Assembly: GCA_024275795.1 (NCBI GenBank)
Contig: JAJRYJ010000028.1
Location: 1-32,778 of the forward strand
Direction: 5' to 3'
Source of the DNA: Actinomycetes bacterium
Lineage (GTDB): Bacteria; Actinomycetota; Thermoleophilia; BMS3ABIN01
Length of the DNA: 32,778 nucleotides
Part shown: piece after piece, positions 14,998 to 24,977 of the stretch
How the letters are laid out: each line of letters opens with the position of its first letter
How positions within the stretch are numbered: the first letter of the stretch is position 1
The notes under the pieces: model-generated
Seen by the model: the letters and a program-made list of their open reading frames with translations, nothing else
Database searches by the model: none
What the model was told of the DNA's origin: nothing
Made by a program: the position numbers and the translations under genes

Positions 14998-17900
14998 AGG
15001 TTTGAGGGCGTCGGTGACCAGTTCGCGTACCTGCTCAATGGTGAATGGTTTGGCGACGACGCTGTCGATACCGCTGGCGTCCATGCGCTCCTGGTCCAGC
15101 TGGTCGCCCCAGCCCGTTATCAGCGCCACCGGCGTCCCCGGGCTCATCTGCTTAATGGCGTCCGTTACCTCCCATCCGGACATCCCGGGCATTCCGAGGT
15201 CAGTCATCACCAGGTCGAAGCGCTTCTTGCCGCTCTTCAGGGAATCGGAGATAGTCTCGACTCCCTGCGCGCCGGAAGCGGCCGTCACCACCAGGTGACC
15301 CATGCCCTCCAGCAGGTTCGTCAGCAGCGTGCGCACCATCTCCATGTCGTCGATGACCAGTACGCGGGCCTGGCGCTCCGCGTCCAGGCTCAGCTGCTCC
15401 GGCAGCTCGCCGGTGAGGTCCGCCACCGTCGCCACGGGCAACCTGATGCGGAACCTGGTCCCCCGGCCGCGGGCGCTTTCCACGGCGATATCACCCCCGT
15501 GGCGGTTGACTATACCATAAGCGACGCTCAGCCCCAGTCCGACGCCGCCGGGACCCTTGGTCGTGAAGAAGGGATCGAAGATGCGCTTGACGGTCTCCTC
15601 GTCCATGCCTATGCCGTCATCGGCCACGATGATCTCGACCCATTCCTCGCTCTGGCGGCTCTCCACCTCGATGACGCCTCCCCGCGGCAGGGCGTCCGTG
15701 GCATTGAGGATCAGGTTCATCATCACCTCTCCCAGCTCCGAGGCGTTGGCGTTCACCGGCGGCACTTCGCCCAGGTGCATTAGCACCTCGATCTCGGCAC
15801 CGCGGGCGATGGCCTCATCCTTCCAGCGGGGACGGCTGACATCGACAGCGTCGCTCACCACCCTGTTCACGTCCACCGTCGAGAACACGCGGGTTGTCCG
15901 CACGCGCGTGAACTCCTGGATGCGCCTGACGGTCTCACCGGCTTCGGCGGCGGCCCGCTCGATGGTCTCAAGCGATTCCTGTACGTCGTCGCTGATGCTG
16001 CCGTCTTCCTGGGACAGCAGCAGCTGCGCATTGCCGAGGATAATCGTCAGGTAGTTATTGAAATCATGGGCAACGCCGCCGGCCATCTCTCCCAGGGCCC
16101 TGAGCCGTTCCGACTGGGAGAGCTGTTCCCGCAGCCGCTCCTCCTCGGTGATGTCACGCACGTCGTGGGCGGTGCCGATGACCGTGGCGCCGTCGCCGTT
16201 GAAGATGGGATCCGCCGAGATGAAGACCGTCGCGTCCAGGAAGGGTTCCACGAGCTTGGTGGTCTCGTTCCTGCCGCTTTCGCAGGCCTTCATATGGGGA
16301 CATCCCGGTATCGGCTTCGTGCGCCCGTGGAACACCTCGTAGCATTTCCTGCCGATGAGCTCCTCGTTGGGGATTCCCAGCATCACCGAGAGTGACCTGT
16401 TGGCCCGCATGATGTTGAAATCGCGGTCATGAATGGAGACGCCGTTGGTCAGCGCGTCGAACGTCGATTCCCATTCCGCCTTGCCGCGGGCGACGTCGTC
16501 GAACAGGCGCGCCCGCTCCATCGATATGCCCAGGCTCTTGCCCACGGACACCAGCAGGGACTGCTCGAGCTCATCGAAATGATGCCGGTCAAAGGTGAAG
16601 ATACTCAACACCCCCAGGCACCGATCCTTGGAGACGATGGGTATGCTGCCGGTGGAGGTGAACCAGGACTTGACCGAATCCGCACCGTTCCCTGCGGACC
16701 ACCCCTCCAGATCATCGATGAACACCGGCGCACCCGCCGCCGCCGTAGCCGCCACGAACCGGACTCCTTCAGTCTCCATGCTCCGGGCTGCATCCTCGGG
16801 GACGCCGTACTGGGCCTCGCATGTCAGGGCCCCCGTTGCAGGCTCACTGACAAAGACCATGCCGGCATCGTAATTCATCGTCTTTACCAGCGTGTCGACG
16901 CTGTCCTGGAGCATGGCCTCCAGTTTCACGGACTTGGCGCCGGTGGTCGAGATGGCGTTGATCACCGCCAGCTCGCGGTTGCGCCTGAGGATCTCCTCGG
17001 TCATGCGCTGCTCCTCGGAGATATCGCGGAAGATGCCGACCATCGCCGTCGGTTTATCGTCGCTTCCCATGACCGGGGCCGATGATACATATACGGGAAG
17101 ATCCCTGCCGTCGGCCGTGCGATAGAGGGCCTGGCCCTCCCAGCCGCCCGCCAGAGTCTCCCTGAAGATCGCCCCCGACAGCCCCTCCGGGTTGCCGGGA
17201 GACCAGTACTGGCCCATGTGCGAACCCACAAGTTCGTCCACCGATGGTCCCAGCATGTCGGCGCCCGAGTTGTTGATGGAGATCACCTTGCCGTCCAGGT
17301 CTATTACGATAACGCCCTCCCTGGAACTCTCCACGGCCGTGAGCAGCAGGCTGATCTTGGCGATGACCGCCTCCCGCTCGACCGCAGACTCGTAGAGGCG
17401 CTCCAGCGTCTTGGCCAGCCTGCGGATATGGCCGCGCCCGGCTTCGTAGAGATAGACCGGTTTGTGATTGCAGGCAAGCGCGGCCCGCCTGAGGTCATCG
17501 ACGTCCACACCATAGGCATCGGCGATGTCGCGTACCTCGTCTGTCCCCGTCGGCGTCTCCGATATGGAACCTACGCAGGCGCCGATGGCCAGGCTGTTGG
17601 CGAAGATAGGGCTGGCATAGAGCAGGAAGCCTCCCGGGCAGATCATTTCCGCGCTGTCGCCGCGCCGCATGGCCTTCATGGCCACCTCGCGCCCGGCGCG
17701 GGTGCAGGGGGATTCACCCGACCACCCTGAATCACTGGCTCCGCCGGCTGCTGCTTTGCCCGCGCTACCCGCATTGAGAAGGATGCTGCAGTAATCGTTC
17801 CCCACCTGGATGCTGCCCACCTGGCTGCCGTCCCGTTCATGGACGACGATGCTTGTCTCCAGGTAGTCCACGAAGGAGCCGATGGATTCCGTTATCGTCT

Positions 17901-18012
17901 GCTCTCCCAGCACGGCGGCCAGCCTCGGCGGCTCCTCCGCATGCCCGGACACGCCGCCGCCAGCGCTGCCGTCAACACTGGCATCACTGCGGATATTGTC
18001 GCCTTCGCTCAT
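14995..18012 (-). CDS. Soluble hybrid histidine kinase: PocR-PAS-GAF-PAS-HisKA-HATPase-receiver
   Basis: A 1005-residue cytosolic sensor with no membrane segment. Residues about 30-190 form a PocR-type ligand-binding domain (PIFANSLAIGACVG region, Cys at 75, 103, 125 and 146). PAS-1 spans about 222-335, GAF about 350-505 and PAS-2 about 512-628 with a CPHMKAC segment (571-577). The DHp helix has H649 in GGVAHDFNN. The ATPase domain (N-box LNATDAL, then DDGIGMD and GLGLSVAYG) runs to about 870. A receiver (about 883-1003) has IDDMEM, acceptor Asp in LVMTDLGMPG, and the Lys in VVAKPF. Phosphate probably flows from H649 to this receiver and then to an unknown partner. PocR domains sense small ligands in propanediol or anaerobic metabolism regulators; the ligand here is unknown. 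Start ATG at 18012, weak ribosome site. Confidence 0.9.
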   Translation of the reverse strand: MSEGDNIRSDASVDGSAGGGVSGHAEEPPRLAAVLGEQTITESIGSFVDYLETSIVVHERDGSQVGSIQVGNDYCSILLNAGSAGKAAAGGASDSGWSGESPCTRAGREVAMKAMRRGDSAEMICPGGFLLYASPIFANSLAIGACVGSISETPTGTDEVRDIADAYGVDVDDLRRAALACNHKPVYLYEAGRGHIRRLAKTLERLYESAVEREAVIAKISLLLTAVESSREGVIVIDLDGKVISINNSGADMLGPSVDELVGSHMGQYWSPGNPEGLSGAIFRETLAGGWEGQALYRTADGRDLPVYVSSAPVMGSDDKPTAMVGIFRDISEEQRMTEEILRRNRELAVINAISTTGAKSVKLEAMLQDSVDTLVKTMNYDAGMVFVSEPATGALTCEAQYGVPEDAARSMETEGVRFVAATAAAGAPVFIDDLEGWSAGNGADSVKSWFTSTGSIPIVSKDRCLGVLSIFTFDRHHFDELEQSLLVSVGKSLGISMERARLFDDVARGKAEWESTFDALTNGVSIHDRDFNIMRANRSLSVMLGIPNEELIGRKCYEVFHGRTKPIPGCPHMKACESGRNETTKLVEPFLDATVFISADPIFNGDGATVIGTAHDVRDITEEERLREQLSQSERLRALGEMAGGVAHDFNNYLTIILGNAQLLLSQEDGSISDDVQESLETIERAAAEAGETVRRIQEFTRVRTTRVFSTVDVNRVVSDAVDVSRPRWKDEAIARGAEIEVLMHLGEVPPVNANASELGEVMMNLILNATDALPRGGVIEVESRQSEEWVEIIVADDGIGMDEETVKRIFDPFFTTKGPGGVGLGLSVAYGIVNRHGGDIAVESARGRGTRFRIRLPVATVADLTGELPEQLSLDAERQARVLVIDDMEMVRTLLTNLLEGMGHLVVTAASGAQGVETISDSLKSGKKRFDLVMTDLGMPGMSGWEVTDAIKQMSPGTPVALITGWGDQLDQERMDASGIDSVVAKPFTIEQVRELVTDALKP

Positions 18013-18183
18013 CGCCTGTCTGACACCCCGAAAAACCCCCTCATGGACAGCCAGGCGTTGTTCTCCGGCCCTCGCCGGAGCCTGACTTCAGGGACAGTGA
18101 AAGTACGGATAAGTCCCCGGAAAAGGTCTACTCTAAACAGGCATCTGACCAGATATCAGCGCCCGCTCCCGCCAATGCCTCTC

Positions 18184-21100
18184 TCATCGGCGCCTGCGTG
18201 CCGCGGCGGCCGTGGCGCAGAGCGGGCTGTCGCCGGCGAAACCGGCGCATCCGGGGCAGAAATCCGGGTCGATTGCGGTCAGGGAAGGGAAATCGCCGCC
18301 GGCCATGGAAGCGATGGTGTTGCTGAGCTCGTGCTCGACCGCTTCCAGTTCCTCCGCCGTGTAGGTCTTGCTTACCTGGCCGCCCGGCAGGTCGAGGAAC
18401 AGCAGGGCCACCTGTACCGGGGCTCCCGGCTGCATGCGCGCCGCCGCCAGCGCATAGGCTTGCATCTGGCCGGCGTGGTACGCCGCCGCATCCCGCAGCT
18501 GCGCTTCATCCTCGATGCGGTCCGTCTTGTAATCGACCACCAGGGCGCCGTCGGCGCCGCGGCAGTAGACGTCCATGGTACCGCTGAGGATGGTGGTTTC
18601 GCCGAGCATTGTCAGGAAGCGCCGTTCGCGCGAAAGCTCGCCGCGGGCTTCCGCCTGCATCATGGCGGCGGCCACCGGCGCCTGTCTGAAGCCTCCCAGC
18701 AGCCGGGCCGCCCGCTCGTAGTCGTTCTCCGACAGCCGCACCTGCGTTCCCAGGACCTGGGCGGCGACGGCATCGAGGTTCTCCCTGCTCCCATCGATTC
18801 CGACGTCAGGGGAGATGGTTGCATGCTCCAGCACAGCGTGGACCAGCGTTCCCATCTGGTTGGGCGGCAGCTGATCGTCTTCGCGGCCAGCGTCGGCTTG
18901 CGCGCCGGCCGGTCCCGCCGGCTCGATGCGCACCTGTTTCTCAAGGTAGTAGCGGCGCGGGCATTTGCGATAGACGGAGATGGATGAGGCGTTTATCGTC
19001 GCGGGCACGAAAACGGCCGCTGCGGGCATTTCGCCGATGTCATCGGGCAACGTGCCCGTTCCTGTCCAGCCGCGCCCGCGGCCCGCAACAGCGTCCTCCT
19101 GCAGCAACGCCACCGGGTCGTTGCAGACGGTCAGCCGTACGGGACAACCTTTGATCGTATCGACGACAGCACCGGCAGTGTTCGCAGCATCATCCACCAA
19201 CTGCTCAAGGAGCTGGTTTCCCGGCCCCAGGCCGAGGGCGTCGCGGACCCACTCCATCGGCATCCTGCTTTCCGGACCTCCCGGCTCCTTGAGACACCTG
19301 GCGCGGCCGCACAGGATCAGGTGCCGCTCCGCCCTGGTCATGGCGACATAGCCGACGCGCTTGTCCTCCTCCAGCTCCTTCTCCCTGTCGATCGCTTCGA
19401 TCACCTCGTAATCAAGGAGCTTGTCGTCACCCTTCCTCTGCGACCAGGGTGAACTGTACCTGAAGCCTATCCCGCCCTCCTTGTCCACGAGTATCTTGCC
19501 GCCTGTATGCTGGGACCCGTCTCCCATGAATCCCCAGACAACCAGGGGAAACTCGAGCCCCTTGGCGGAGTGGATAGTCATTATCTGTACGGAAGTGCTG
19601 CCCTCCTCCTGGGTCGGCGCCTCGCTCTCCCTCACTTCCTTGTCCCGCTGATGCGCCAGGAAGTCCACGAAGGCGGCCAGGTCGCGGCCCCACGCCTCCT
19701 CGTAGGCTACGGCCAGGTCGATAAGCTTCATCAGGTTGGCCAGGGCGGTGCGGCCATCGCCGCCTATGGCGGCGATGGCCGCATAATCGCGGTAATCGAT
19801 GACCTCCCGCACCGTACTCTCGAGCGACTGGCGCCGCGAGCGGCGCCGCAGCCGCCCGAACTCCCCGACGAAGTCACCGAGCCTCTGCGACTGCTCCGGA
19901 GGCAGCCTGTCCAGGGTACGCCGGGAGGAGGTGGTCGGCCAGAGCGGCGGCGGATCAGAGCTGCCGCCGCCGCTGCCGGCGATGTTCCTCAGCATAATCA
20001 GCGTATCGTCACCGAGACCCACCAGCGGCGAGCGCAGCACCGAGAGCAGGGCGATATCGTCAAGCGGGTTCACGAGCAGCCGCAGCAGGCCCAGGGCGTC
20101 GCCCAGTTCCAACTTGCGGTAATAGTCATTACCGATACTGAGATAGTTGGGAATCCCGTGACGGTCAAGGGCTTCGCTGAACAGGTTCGCGTCCCGCCGT
20201 TTGCGCACCAGGATGGCGCAGTCTCCAGGCTCATAACCGAGACCCGCATCCAGCAACTCGGACAGGCGCCGCGCCACCAGCTCCGCCTCGGCCGGACGCG
20301 TGACCTCCACCTTGCGGCCCCTGCCCCCGTCCGATCCCGCGTCGACGATTATCGCCTCGACGCGCGGCGAATCGCCGCTGCCGTCGGGCTGCGCGCCGGA
20401 CTCCATCTCCAGGTACCGGGGGCCGCCCAGCATGCCGCCGGCGCCGAACACGTGGTTGATAAAAGCCAGGATCTCCGGTTGGCTGCGGTAGTTAGTGGTG
20501 AGCGGCCTCGCCAGCCCCGCGGCCTCGAAGCGATCATGCTTCTCCCGGAACAGGTCCACGTCCGCATGCCGGAAGCGGTAGATGCTCTGGTTCTCGTCAC
20601 CGACGAAGCAGACGTTGTCGCGCGCCAGCAGGTCCACGATCTCGTACTGGAGACCGTTGGTATCCTGGAACTCATCGACGACGATCAGCCCGTAGCCCGC
20701 GGCTATCCGCCGCCGCAGCCGCTCGTCCTGCCTGAGCAGTTTCAGCGCCTGCAGTTGCAGGTCCTCGAAATCCAGCAGCGAGGCGGACCTTTTGACAGCC
20801 GCGTATTCTCCGGTGAACGCAACCAGCAACCGGCGCAACAGCTCCAGTTTATCCAGGAAGAGCAGCCCCAGGTATCGCTTGCGCAACCGTCGCAATTCAT
20901 CGATGTGGCCCTTGATGCCGCGGGCGTGCGGCCAGGCACCGAAGACAGCGCGCAGGCGCTTCTGCCGGTCGGGCTCGTCAAACACCTGCAGCAGCTCCTG
21001 CAACGGCACTTTCACTTTCTCCGTCGCGCCGGAACCGGACGCATCGAAAACTTCCAGCGCCTCCTGGAGGATCGCGCGGAACTCGCGGGTGACTTTCTCC

Positions 21101-21678
21101 GCATCCAGCCCGGACAGGTCCAGGTCCGGCTGCTCCTCGCCGCGGCTGCGCAGTTCGTCGTGCAGGTCGATGATGGCGCTTCCCAGTTCGCCGTTACGAT
21201 GTGGGTCGAACTCGGAGTAGAGCTCCACGGCAGCGTCTCCATGCTTTTCCAGGAAACCCTCGAGGCACCTGGTGAACGCCCTCTCCTTGAGCAGGGTGGC
21301 ATGCGCCTCGTCGGCGACCGCGAATCCGGGGTCCAGCTCCAGGGCCAGGGCGTTGGCGCGGATAAGGCTGCTGCAGAAACCATGGATGGTGCTGATTTGC
21401 GCGCTCTCTATGCGGCGGCGCTCCTCGAGCATGCCTTTCGCTGCAAGCCGGTCCCGGGCGCGCTTGATCATCTGGCCCGCGGCCTTCTCCGTGAAGGTGA
21501 TGGCCAGTACCTGTTCGACGGTGACCTGGCCTCTCTCCAGGGCGCTGATGATCCCCTCGATGACCACGCGTGTCTTGCCGGAGCCGGCCCCCGCTGACAC
21601 GAACTGGCTGCTGCCGAAGTCATCGACGATGCGCCGCTGCTCGCCGGAGAGGGTGATGTCGGCCATGGAATCAGTCAT
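18184..21678 (-). CDS. addA: AddA-type helicase-nuclease (UvrD-like, double-strand break end processing)
   Basis: About 1164 residues from the ATG at 21678, which overlaps the addB stop by eight bases (ATGACTGA). The frame stays open to 21738, inside addB. UvrD/SF1A motifs appear in order: Q-motif SGEQRRIV, Walker A AGAGSGKT (about 30), VVDEFQDTN near 333, FVGDENQSIYRFRHAD, and MTIHSAKGLEFPLVVWG. A C-terminal PD-(D/E)xK nuclease domain has LSGTMD and VDYKTD near 1048. With AddB it resects double-strand breaks for RecA loading. An oddity: a Cys near 905 (KCPRRYY) and C1141, C1144 and C1154 form the C..CxxC..C layout of a nuclease Fe-S cluster, which classical AddA lacks; AdnAB-like relatives should be compared. 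Confidence 0.9.
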   Translation of the reverse strand: MTDSMADITLSGEQRRIVDDFGSSQFVSAGAGSGKTRVVIEGIISALERGQVTVEQVLAITFTEKAAGQMIKRARDRLAAKGMLEERRRIESAQISTIHGFCSSLIRANALALELDPGFAVADEAHATLLKERAFTRCLEGFLEKHGDAAVELYSEFDPHRNGELGSAIIDLHDELRSRGEEQPDLDLSGLDAEKVTREFRAILQEALEVFDASGSGATEKVKVPLQELLQVFDEPDRQKRLRAVFGAWPHARGIKGHIDELRRLRKRYLGLLFLDKLELLRRLLVAFTGEYAAVKRSASLLDFEDLQLQALKLLRQDERLRRRIAAGYGLIVVDEFQDTNGLQYEIVDLLARDNVCFVGDENQSIYRFRHADVDLFREKHDRFEAAGLARPLTTNYRSQPEILAFINHVFGAGGMLGGPRYLEMESGAQPDGSGDSPRVEAIIVDAGSDGGRGRKVEVTRPAEAELVARRLSELLDAGLGYEPGDCAILVRKRRDANLFSEALDRHGIPNYLSIGNDYYRKLELGDALGLLRLLVNPLDDIALLSVLRSPLVGLGDDTLIMLRNIAGSGGGSSDPPPLWPTTSSRRTLDRLPPEQSQRLGDFVGEFGRLRRRSRRQSLESTVREVIDYRDYAAIAAIGGDGRTALANLMKLIDLAVAYEEAWGRDLAAFVDFLAHQRDKEVRESEAPTQEEGSTSVQIMTIHSAKGLEFPLVVWGFMGDGSQHTGGKILVDKEGGIGFRYSSPWSQRKGDDKLLDYEVIEAIDREKELEEDKRVGYVAMTRAERHLILCGRARCLKEPGGPESRMPMEWVRDALGLGPGNQLLEQLVDDAANTAGAVVDTIKGCPVRLTVCNDPVALLQEDAVAGRGRGWTGTGTLPDDIGEMPAAAVFVPATINASSISVYRKCPRRYYLEKQVRIEPAGPAGAQADAGREDDQLPPNQMGTLVHAVLEHATISPDVGIDGSRENLDAVAAQVLGTQVRLSENDYERAARLLGGFRQAPVAAAMMQAEARGELSRERRFLTMLGETTILSGTMDVYCRGADGALVVDYKTDRIEDEAQLRDAAAYHAGQMQAYALAAARMQPGAPVQVALLFLDLPGGQVSKTYTAEELEAVEHELSNTIASMAGGDFPSLTAIDPDFCPGCAGFAGDSPLCATAAAARRRR

Positions 21679-24600
21679 AAACCTTGCCCCCGCCTGCCTG
21701 TGGACGCCTGCAGATGGTCGCGAAACCGCAATATTCACAGGCCCGCTCGATGGGCGCGGCCTCGAAGTGCAGCGAGCGGATACCCGCCGCCAGGGAACGA
21801 GCCGTTTCCAGCGCCTGCCCGATCACCTGCTCGAACTCCTCCGGCGAGGCCAGGTCATTCCTGTTGAGTTTCCCGCCCAGCTCCCCGGCATGTTTTTCGA
21901 GGTAGATGCCGCGCCGTTCGCCCGATAACAGCGCATAGTATTCGCCGCCCACCGGCCTCATGCCGGAGAGTCCGAGGGCGTACATGTAAAGGGGAATCTG
22001 CAGCTGCATCTCTTCCTGAAACTTGCGCCAGTTGTTTGCCTTTGTTCCTGTTTTATAATCAATCACCAGCGCGTATTCGCTCTCCGGAAGCCAGTCGATG
22101 CGGTCGATGCGCCCACTCAGGGTCATGTCTTCACCCAGCCTTATATGCTCGAAGGGGAACTCGGTGCTCTCGGGCCTGAATTCAGAGGAGCATTGGTGCT
22201 CGCGCTCGATGAAATCCCGCAGGTGGCGTTTCAGCGTCAACGCCATCAGTTTTCCGTCCACGCTGTCAGCCAGGCGCCTTTCCTCCAGCTCCTCGTCGAT
22301 CAGCTGCTCCATCGTGCCCTTCATGGCCTCCAGCTGTTCCTCATCCGCATCACAGATGTCAACATGGGAGCTTACGCGCGGGATGAACCGGGCCAGCACC
22401 CGGTGGGCCACTGTCCCCCGCTCGCGCACGAAGTCATCGAGCTCCATCGGTGCGGGGCTCATGTGCTTGTTCACCAGGTATTGGAAAGGGCACTTGCCGT
22501 ACTGCTCGAGCGTGGTAACGTGGAACTCGCTCATCTGCTCGAACTGCGCCCTCACCTCCGCGGCGTCGATCACTACCGGCCGCGGTTGCGCCGCGGTAAC
22601 GCAACGGTCGAGCGCTCCAGCCAGGTCCGGCGAGCCGGCGGCGGCCTCCAGCTCCCGCAGCGCCGCCTCGTCCAGCTTCCCCTCGCGGGCCCGGCGTGTC
22701 CCCGCCTCGAGACAGAGGGAACGGAGCGCCTGCGGGACGCTGGGAGCTTCCGCCGGCGGGAAGGCGACATCGACGATCTTCAGCTGCCGGATGTCGGCTG
22801 GCTCCACTTCCACCAGCTCCAGCACCTCCTCCACGAACAGCGAACGCACCTGTTCCCTGCCCTCGCTCGAGCAATAGGGATAGGAGAGGTAAACCGTCTC
22901 CCTGGCCCTGGTCAGGGCCCGGTAGAACAGGAAGCGCTCATCGTCGAGCCGGTCGGCCTTCCCCTGCAGGGCCAGCCCCTTCTCCGCAAGGCGGGCACGA
23001 TCGTTGTCGGTCATGAACGGCTCCTCGCTGCCCATGACCGGGAACTGCCCCTCCAGCAGGCCGCAGATAAAGACGACGGCGAACTCCTGGTTGAGCACCC
23101 GGTGCGGATCCAGTATGCGCACGCAATTCCTCAGCCTGCCGGCCGTGGGGAAAAGCGACGCCGCAACCAGCCCGCTGCGCAGCAGCTCCAGCGCCGCTGC
23201 CGGCCCGACATCCACATCATTGATATCGCCGGCCTCATCGCAGACCTGTCGCACCATTTCCAGCGCACGCAGGTCCGATTCACGGCTCCCGGGGTCGCCG
23301 GCTGCCAGCCGGTCAGAACGGGCGATGCCCGCGGACACCAGGCGCACCGCCAGGCGGTAGAGTTCAGCGCCGAGCTTGGATAAGCCGTTGCGGGCGGCCT
23401 CCCTGATATCTTCGACCTCATTCAGCCTGCGTCCCCCCAGGCGCCCCCAGGCTTCCAGGAGCTCGTCTGCACCCTCGGCCTGGAGGCGGCCCGTCTCCCT
23501 CGCGAACAGGTCCACCTGGTCCGTGTCGGCGACGGGCAGGGAGCTTCGCAGGTAACCCAGCAGGCTGCGACACACATCCCCTTTCAGGGCGCCGTCGGCA
23601 GCGGCGCCCCCATCATCGGCCAGGCCCATGCCGAGGAAATCGAGCAAGGCTGTCAGCGTCTGCCCCAGCGGCGTATCCGCAAGGGCGACGGGGGCGTTGA
23701 GTTCGCAGGGGATGCCCATGTCCAGGAAGGCCCGCTCCATGGCGACGGCTCCGGGACCGAGGCTGCGGCAGACGACGGCAATCCCGTCAAGCGGCGTCCC
23801 CCGCCGGTAAAGTTTCAGTATCTCGGCCGCCACGAGGGTGGCTTCCCCGCGGGTGCCCGCCCCCTCCAGCAGCCGCACCGACCCCTTAGCCGCCACCCTC
23901 TCACCCGGTCCACCGAAGAGCCTACGATCGAGGTGCGTCAGCGCCGGCGGGCGGCGGTCGTCGTCAGGAGCCACCAGGCGCTCGCAGTCGCCGGCCTCGA
24001 GCAGTTCCGCGAAGCTGCGGCCGACGCTTGCCGTGGCCGGCACGCCCTCCTCGAAGGGAATCGTCAGCAATACCTCATCGGCGGCCTGGGCCAGCGCCGA
24101 GACCAGCGAATGCTCAATGGGGGTGAGGTCGCTGAACCCGTCCATGATGACGGCGCCGTGTTCAAGCAGGGAAGGGTCGTCCAGCAGGCTTTCCACCGCC
24201 TGACACTGGGCCAGCTCCGCATCGGTCACCTGCTGCTCGCTCAAGGCGACCCGGTAATTGTTGTAGATGCGGAACAGGTCGTTGTTGAGCCTGTCCTCAA
24301 GGATGCCCACGGCTTCCCGGGCCAGCTCCTGGGGGGCGATGCAGGCTCCCTGCAGTTCGGCGATCAGGCGGGCCAGCGAATCCATGAAACCCGGGTAGGC
24401 GCTGGAGCCCTTGAGGAACTGCAGTTTTTCCGTGTTATCAACCACGGAGCGCAGCAGCAGCTTGCGCTCGATCTCACCGAGGACAGGCACCTCGAAACCG
24501 GCCCGGCGAAAGATGTCCCGGGCCAGGTTTCCCAGGGTGGTGGCCTGCCTGGCCGCCAGCACCTGCCGCCGCCGCAGCAGCTGCCGCTGGAAATGCCTGG

Positions 24601-24724
24601 CGTCCGGGACGCTGGGGGCGATAAGGATGGGGTCGCCCCCGCGGTCTGCCGCATCCAGGTATGCCTGCAGAGCGCGTTCGGTCTTGCCGGAGCCGGCGGG
24701 GCCGCAGACGATCTTCAGCGTCAC
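21671..24724 (-). CDS. addB: AddB-type nuclease/helicase-like subunit
   Basis: 1017 residues starting at a GTG that overlaps the preceding small gene (GTGA). Walker A GPAGSGKT lies at residues 8-15, followed by a long UvrD-like scaffold with degenerate helicase motifs. The C-terminal PD-(D/E)xK nuclease has LSGRIDRIDW and VIDYKTG near 887. The Fe-S staple is complete: a Cys in YGKCPFQYL near 743, and C996, C999 and C1005 in CEYCGFATIC. Length, order (upstream of and overlapping addA) and the Fe-S layout match AddB. It would act with AddA as the RecBCD-equivalent complex. Confidence 0.9.
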   Translation of the reverse strand: MTLKIVCGPAGSGKTERALQAYLDAADRGGDPILIAPSVPDARHFQRQLLRRRQVLAARQATTLGNLARDIFRRAGFEVPVLGEIERKLLLRSVVDNTEKLQFLKGSSAYPGFMDSLARLIAELQGACIAPQELAREAVGILEDRLNNDLFRIYNNYRVALSEQQVTDAELAQCQAVESLLDDPSLLEHGAVIMDGFSDLTPIEHSLVSALAQAADEVLLTIPFEEGVPATASVGRSFAELLEAGDCERLVAPDDDRRPPALTHLDRRLFGGPGERVAAKGSVRLLEGAGTRGEATLVAAEILKLYRRGTPLDGIAVVCRSLGPGAVAMERAFLDMGIPCELNAPVALADTPLGQTLTALLDFLGMGLADDGGAAADGALKGDVCRSLLGYLRSSLPVADTDQVDLFARETGRLQAEGADELLEAWGRLGGRRLNEVEDIREAARNGLSKLGAELYRLAVRLVSAGIARSDRLAAGDPGSRESDLRALEMVRQVCDEAGDINDVDVGPAAALELLRSGLVAASLFPTAGRLRNCVRILDPHRVLNQEFAVVFICGLLEGQFPVMGSEEPFMTDNDRARLAEKGLALQGKADRLDDERFLFYRALTRARETVYLSYPYCSSEGREQVRSLFVEEVLELVEVEPADIRQLKIVDVAFPPAEAPSVPQALRSLCLEAGTRRAREGKLDEAALRELEAAAGSPDLAGALDRCVTAAQPRPVVIDAAEVRAQFEQMSEFHVTTLEQYGKCPFQYLVNKHMSPAPMELDDFVRERGTVAHRVLARFIPRVSSHVDICDADEEQLEAMKGTMEQLIDEELEERRLADSVDGKLMALTLKRHLRDFIEREHQCSSEFRPESTEFPFEHIRLGEDMTLSGRIDRIDWLPESEYALVIDYKTGTKANNWRKFQEEMQLQIPLYMYALGLSGMRPVGGEYYALLSGERRGIYLEKHAGELGGKLNRNDLASPEEFEQVIGQALETARSLAAGIRSLHFEAAPIERACEYCGFATICRRPQAGGGKVYD

Positions 24725-24876
24725 CGGAACAACCGCCGGAAAAGCCCCCTGTAGAGCAGGCGGCCTGTGACCTTGTTCTTTGCCCTGCGCGCCATCTTCC
24801 TTCCACTGCCTGAAGCGATGACCTCGGCATCCCGCGTCAGCCGCGCGCTACGGTACAAGAAAGACATCAGCTTCAT
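24721..24876 (-). CDS. Small basic protein (51 residues) leading the addBA operon
   Basis: A short frame on the minus strand beginning at the ATG at 24876, with GGGGGAAG just upstream. Its TGA overlaps the addB GTG by four bases, so the two are translationally coupled. The product is strongly basic: it begins MKLMSFLYRSARLTRD, has ASGSGRKMARRAKNK in the middle, and ends RGLFRRLFR. It resembles short actinobacterial hypothetical proteins rich in the ARRAKNK pattern that I recognise only loosely. The charge suggests nucleic-acid or membrane contact, which is inference. Coupling, a ribosome site and no stop for 51 codons in a non-random composition support it as a real gene. Confidence 0.6.
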   Translation of the reverse strand: MKLMSFLYRSARLTRDAEVIASGSGRKMARRAKNKVTGRLLYRGLFRRLFR

Positions 24877-24924
24877 GCTTCCCCCTGTCCCCGGTCGTTG
24901 GAACCCTGGCCCATAAGCTATAGA

Positions 24925-24951
24925 ATCGTACCGTGAATATTATTATGTCAA
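24925..24951 (-). promoter_or_regulatory. Candidate promoter for the small gene-addB-addA operon
   Basis: Minus-strand TTGACA (24946-24951, perfect -35) is followed by TACGAT at 15 bp (24925-24930) or GATTCT at 18 bp. It lies in the 101-bp divergent gap shared with the WYL regulator, so the regulator could control both directions. Confidence 0.4.
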
Positions 24952-24977
24952 CCGGACAGAAGGAATAGTCGGCGCCG

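Noticed and set aside
19507..21597. Long open frame of 696 codons on the plus strand opposite addA
   Set aside because: The addA protein is clearly real on the other strand with ordered helicase motifs. The plus frame has a low-complexity composition typical of antisense frames in high-GC genes.
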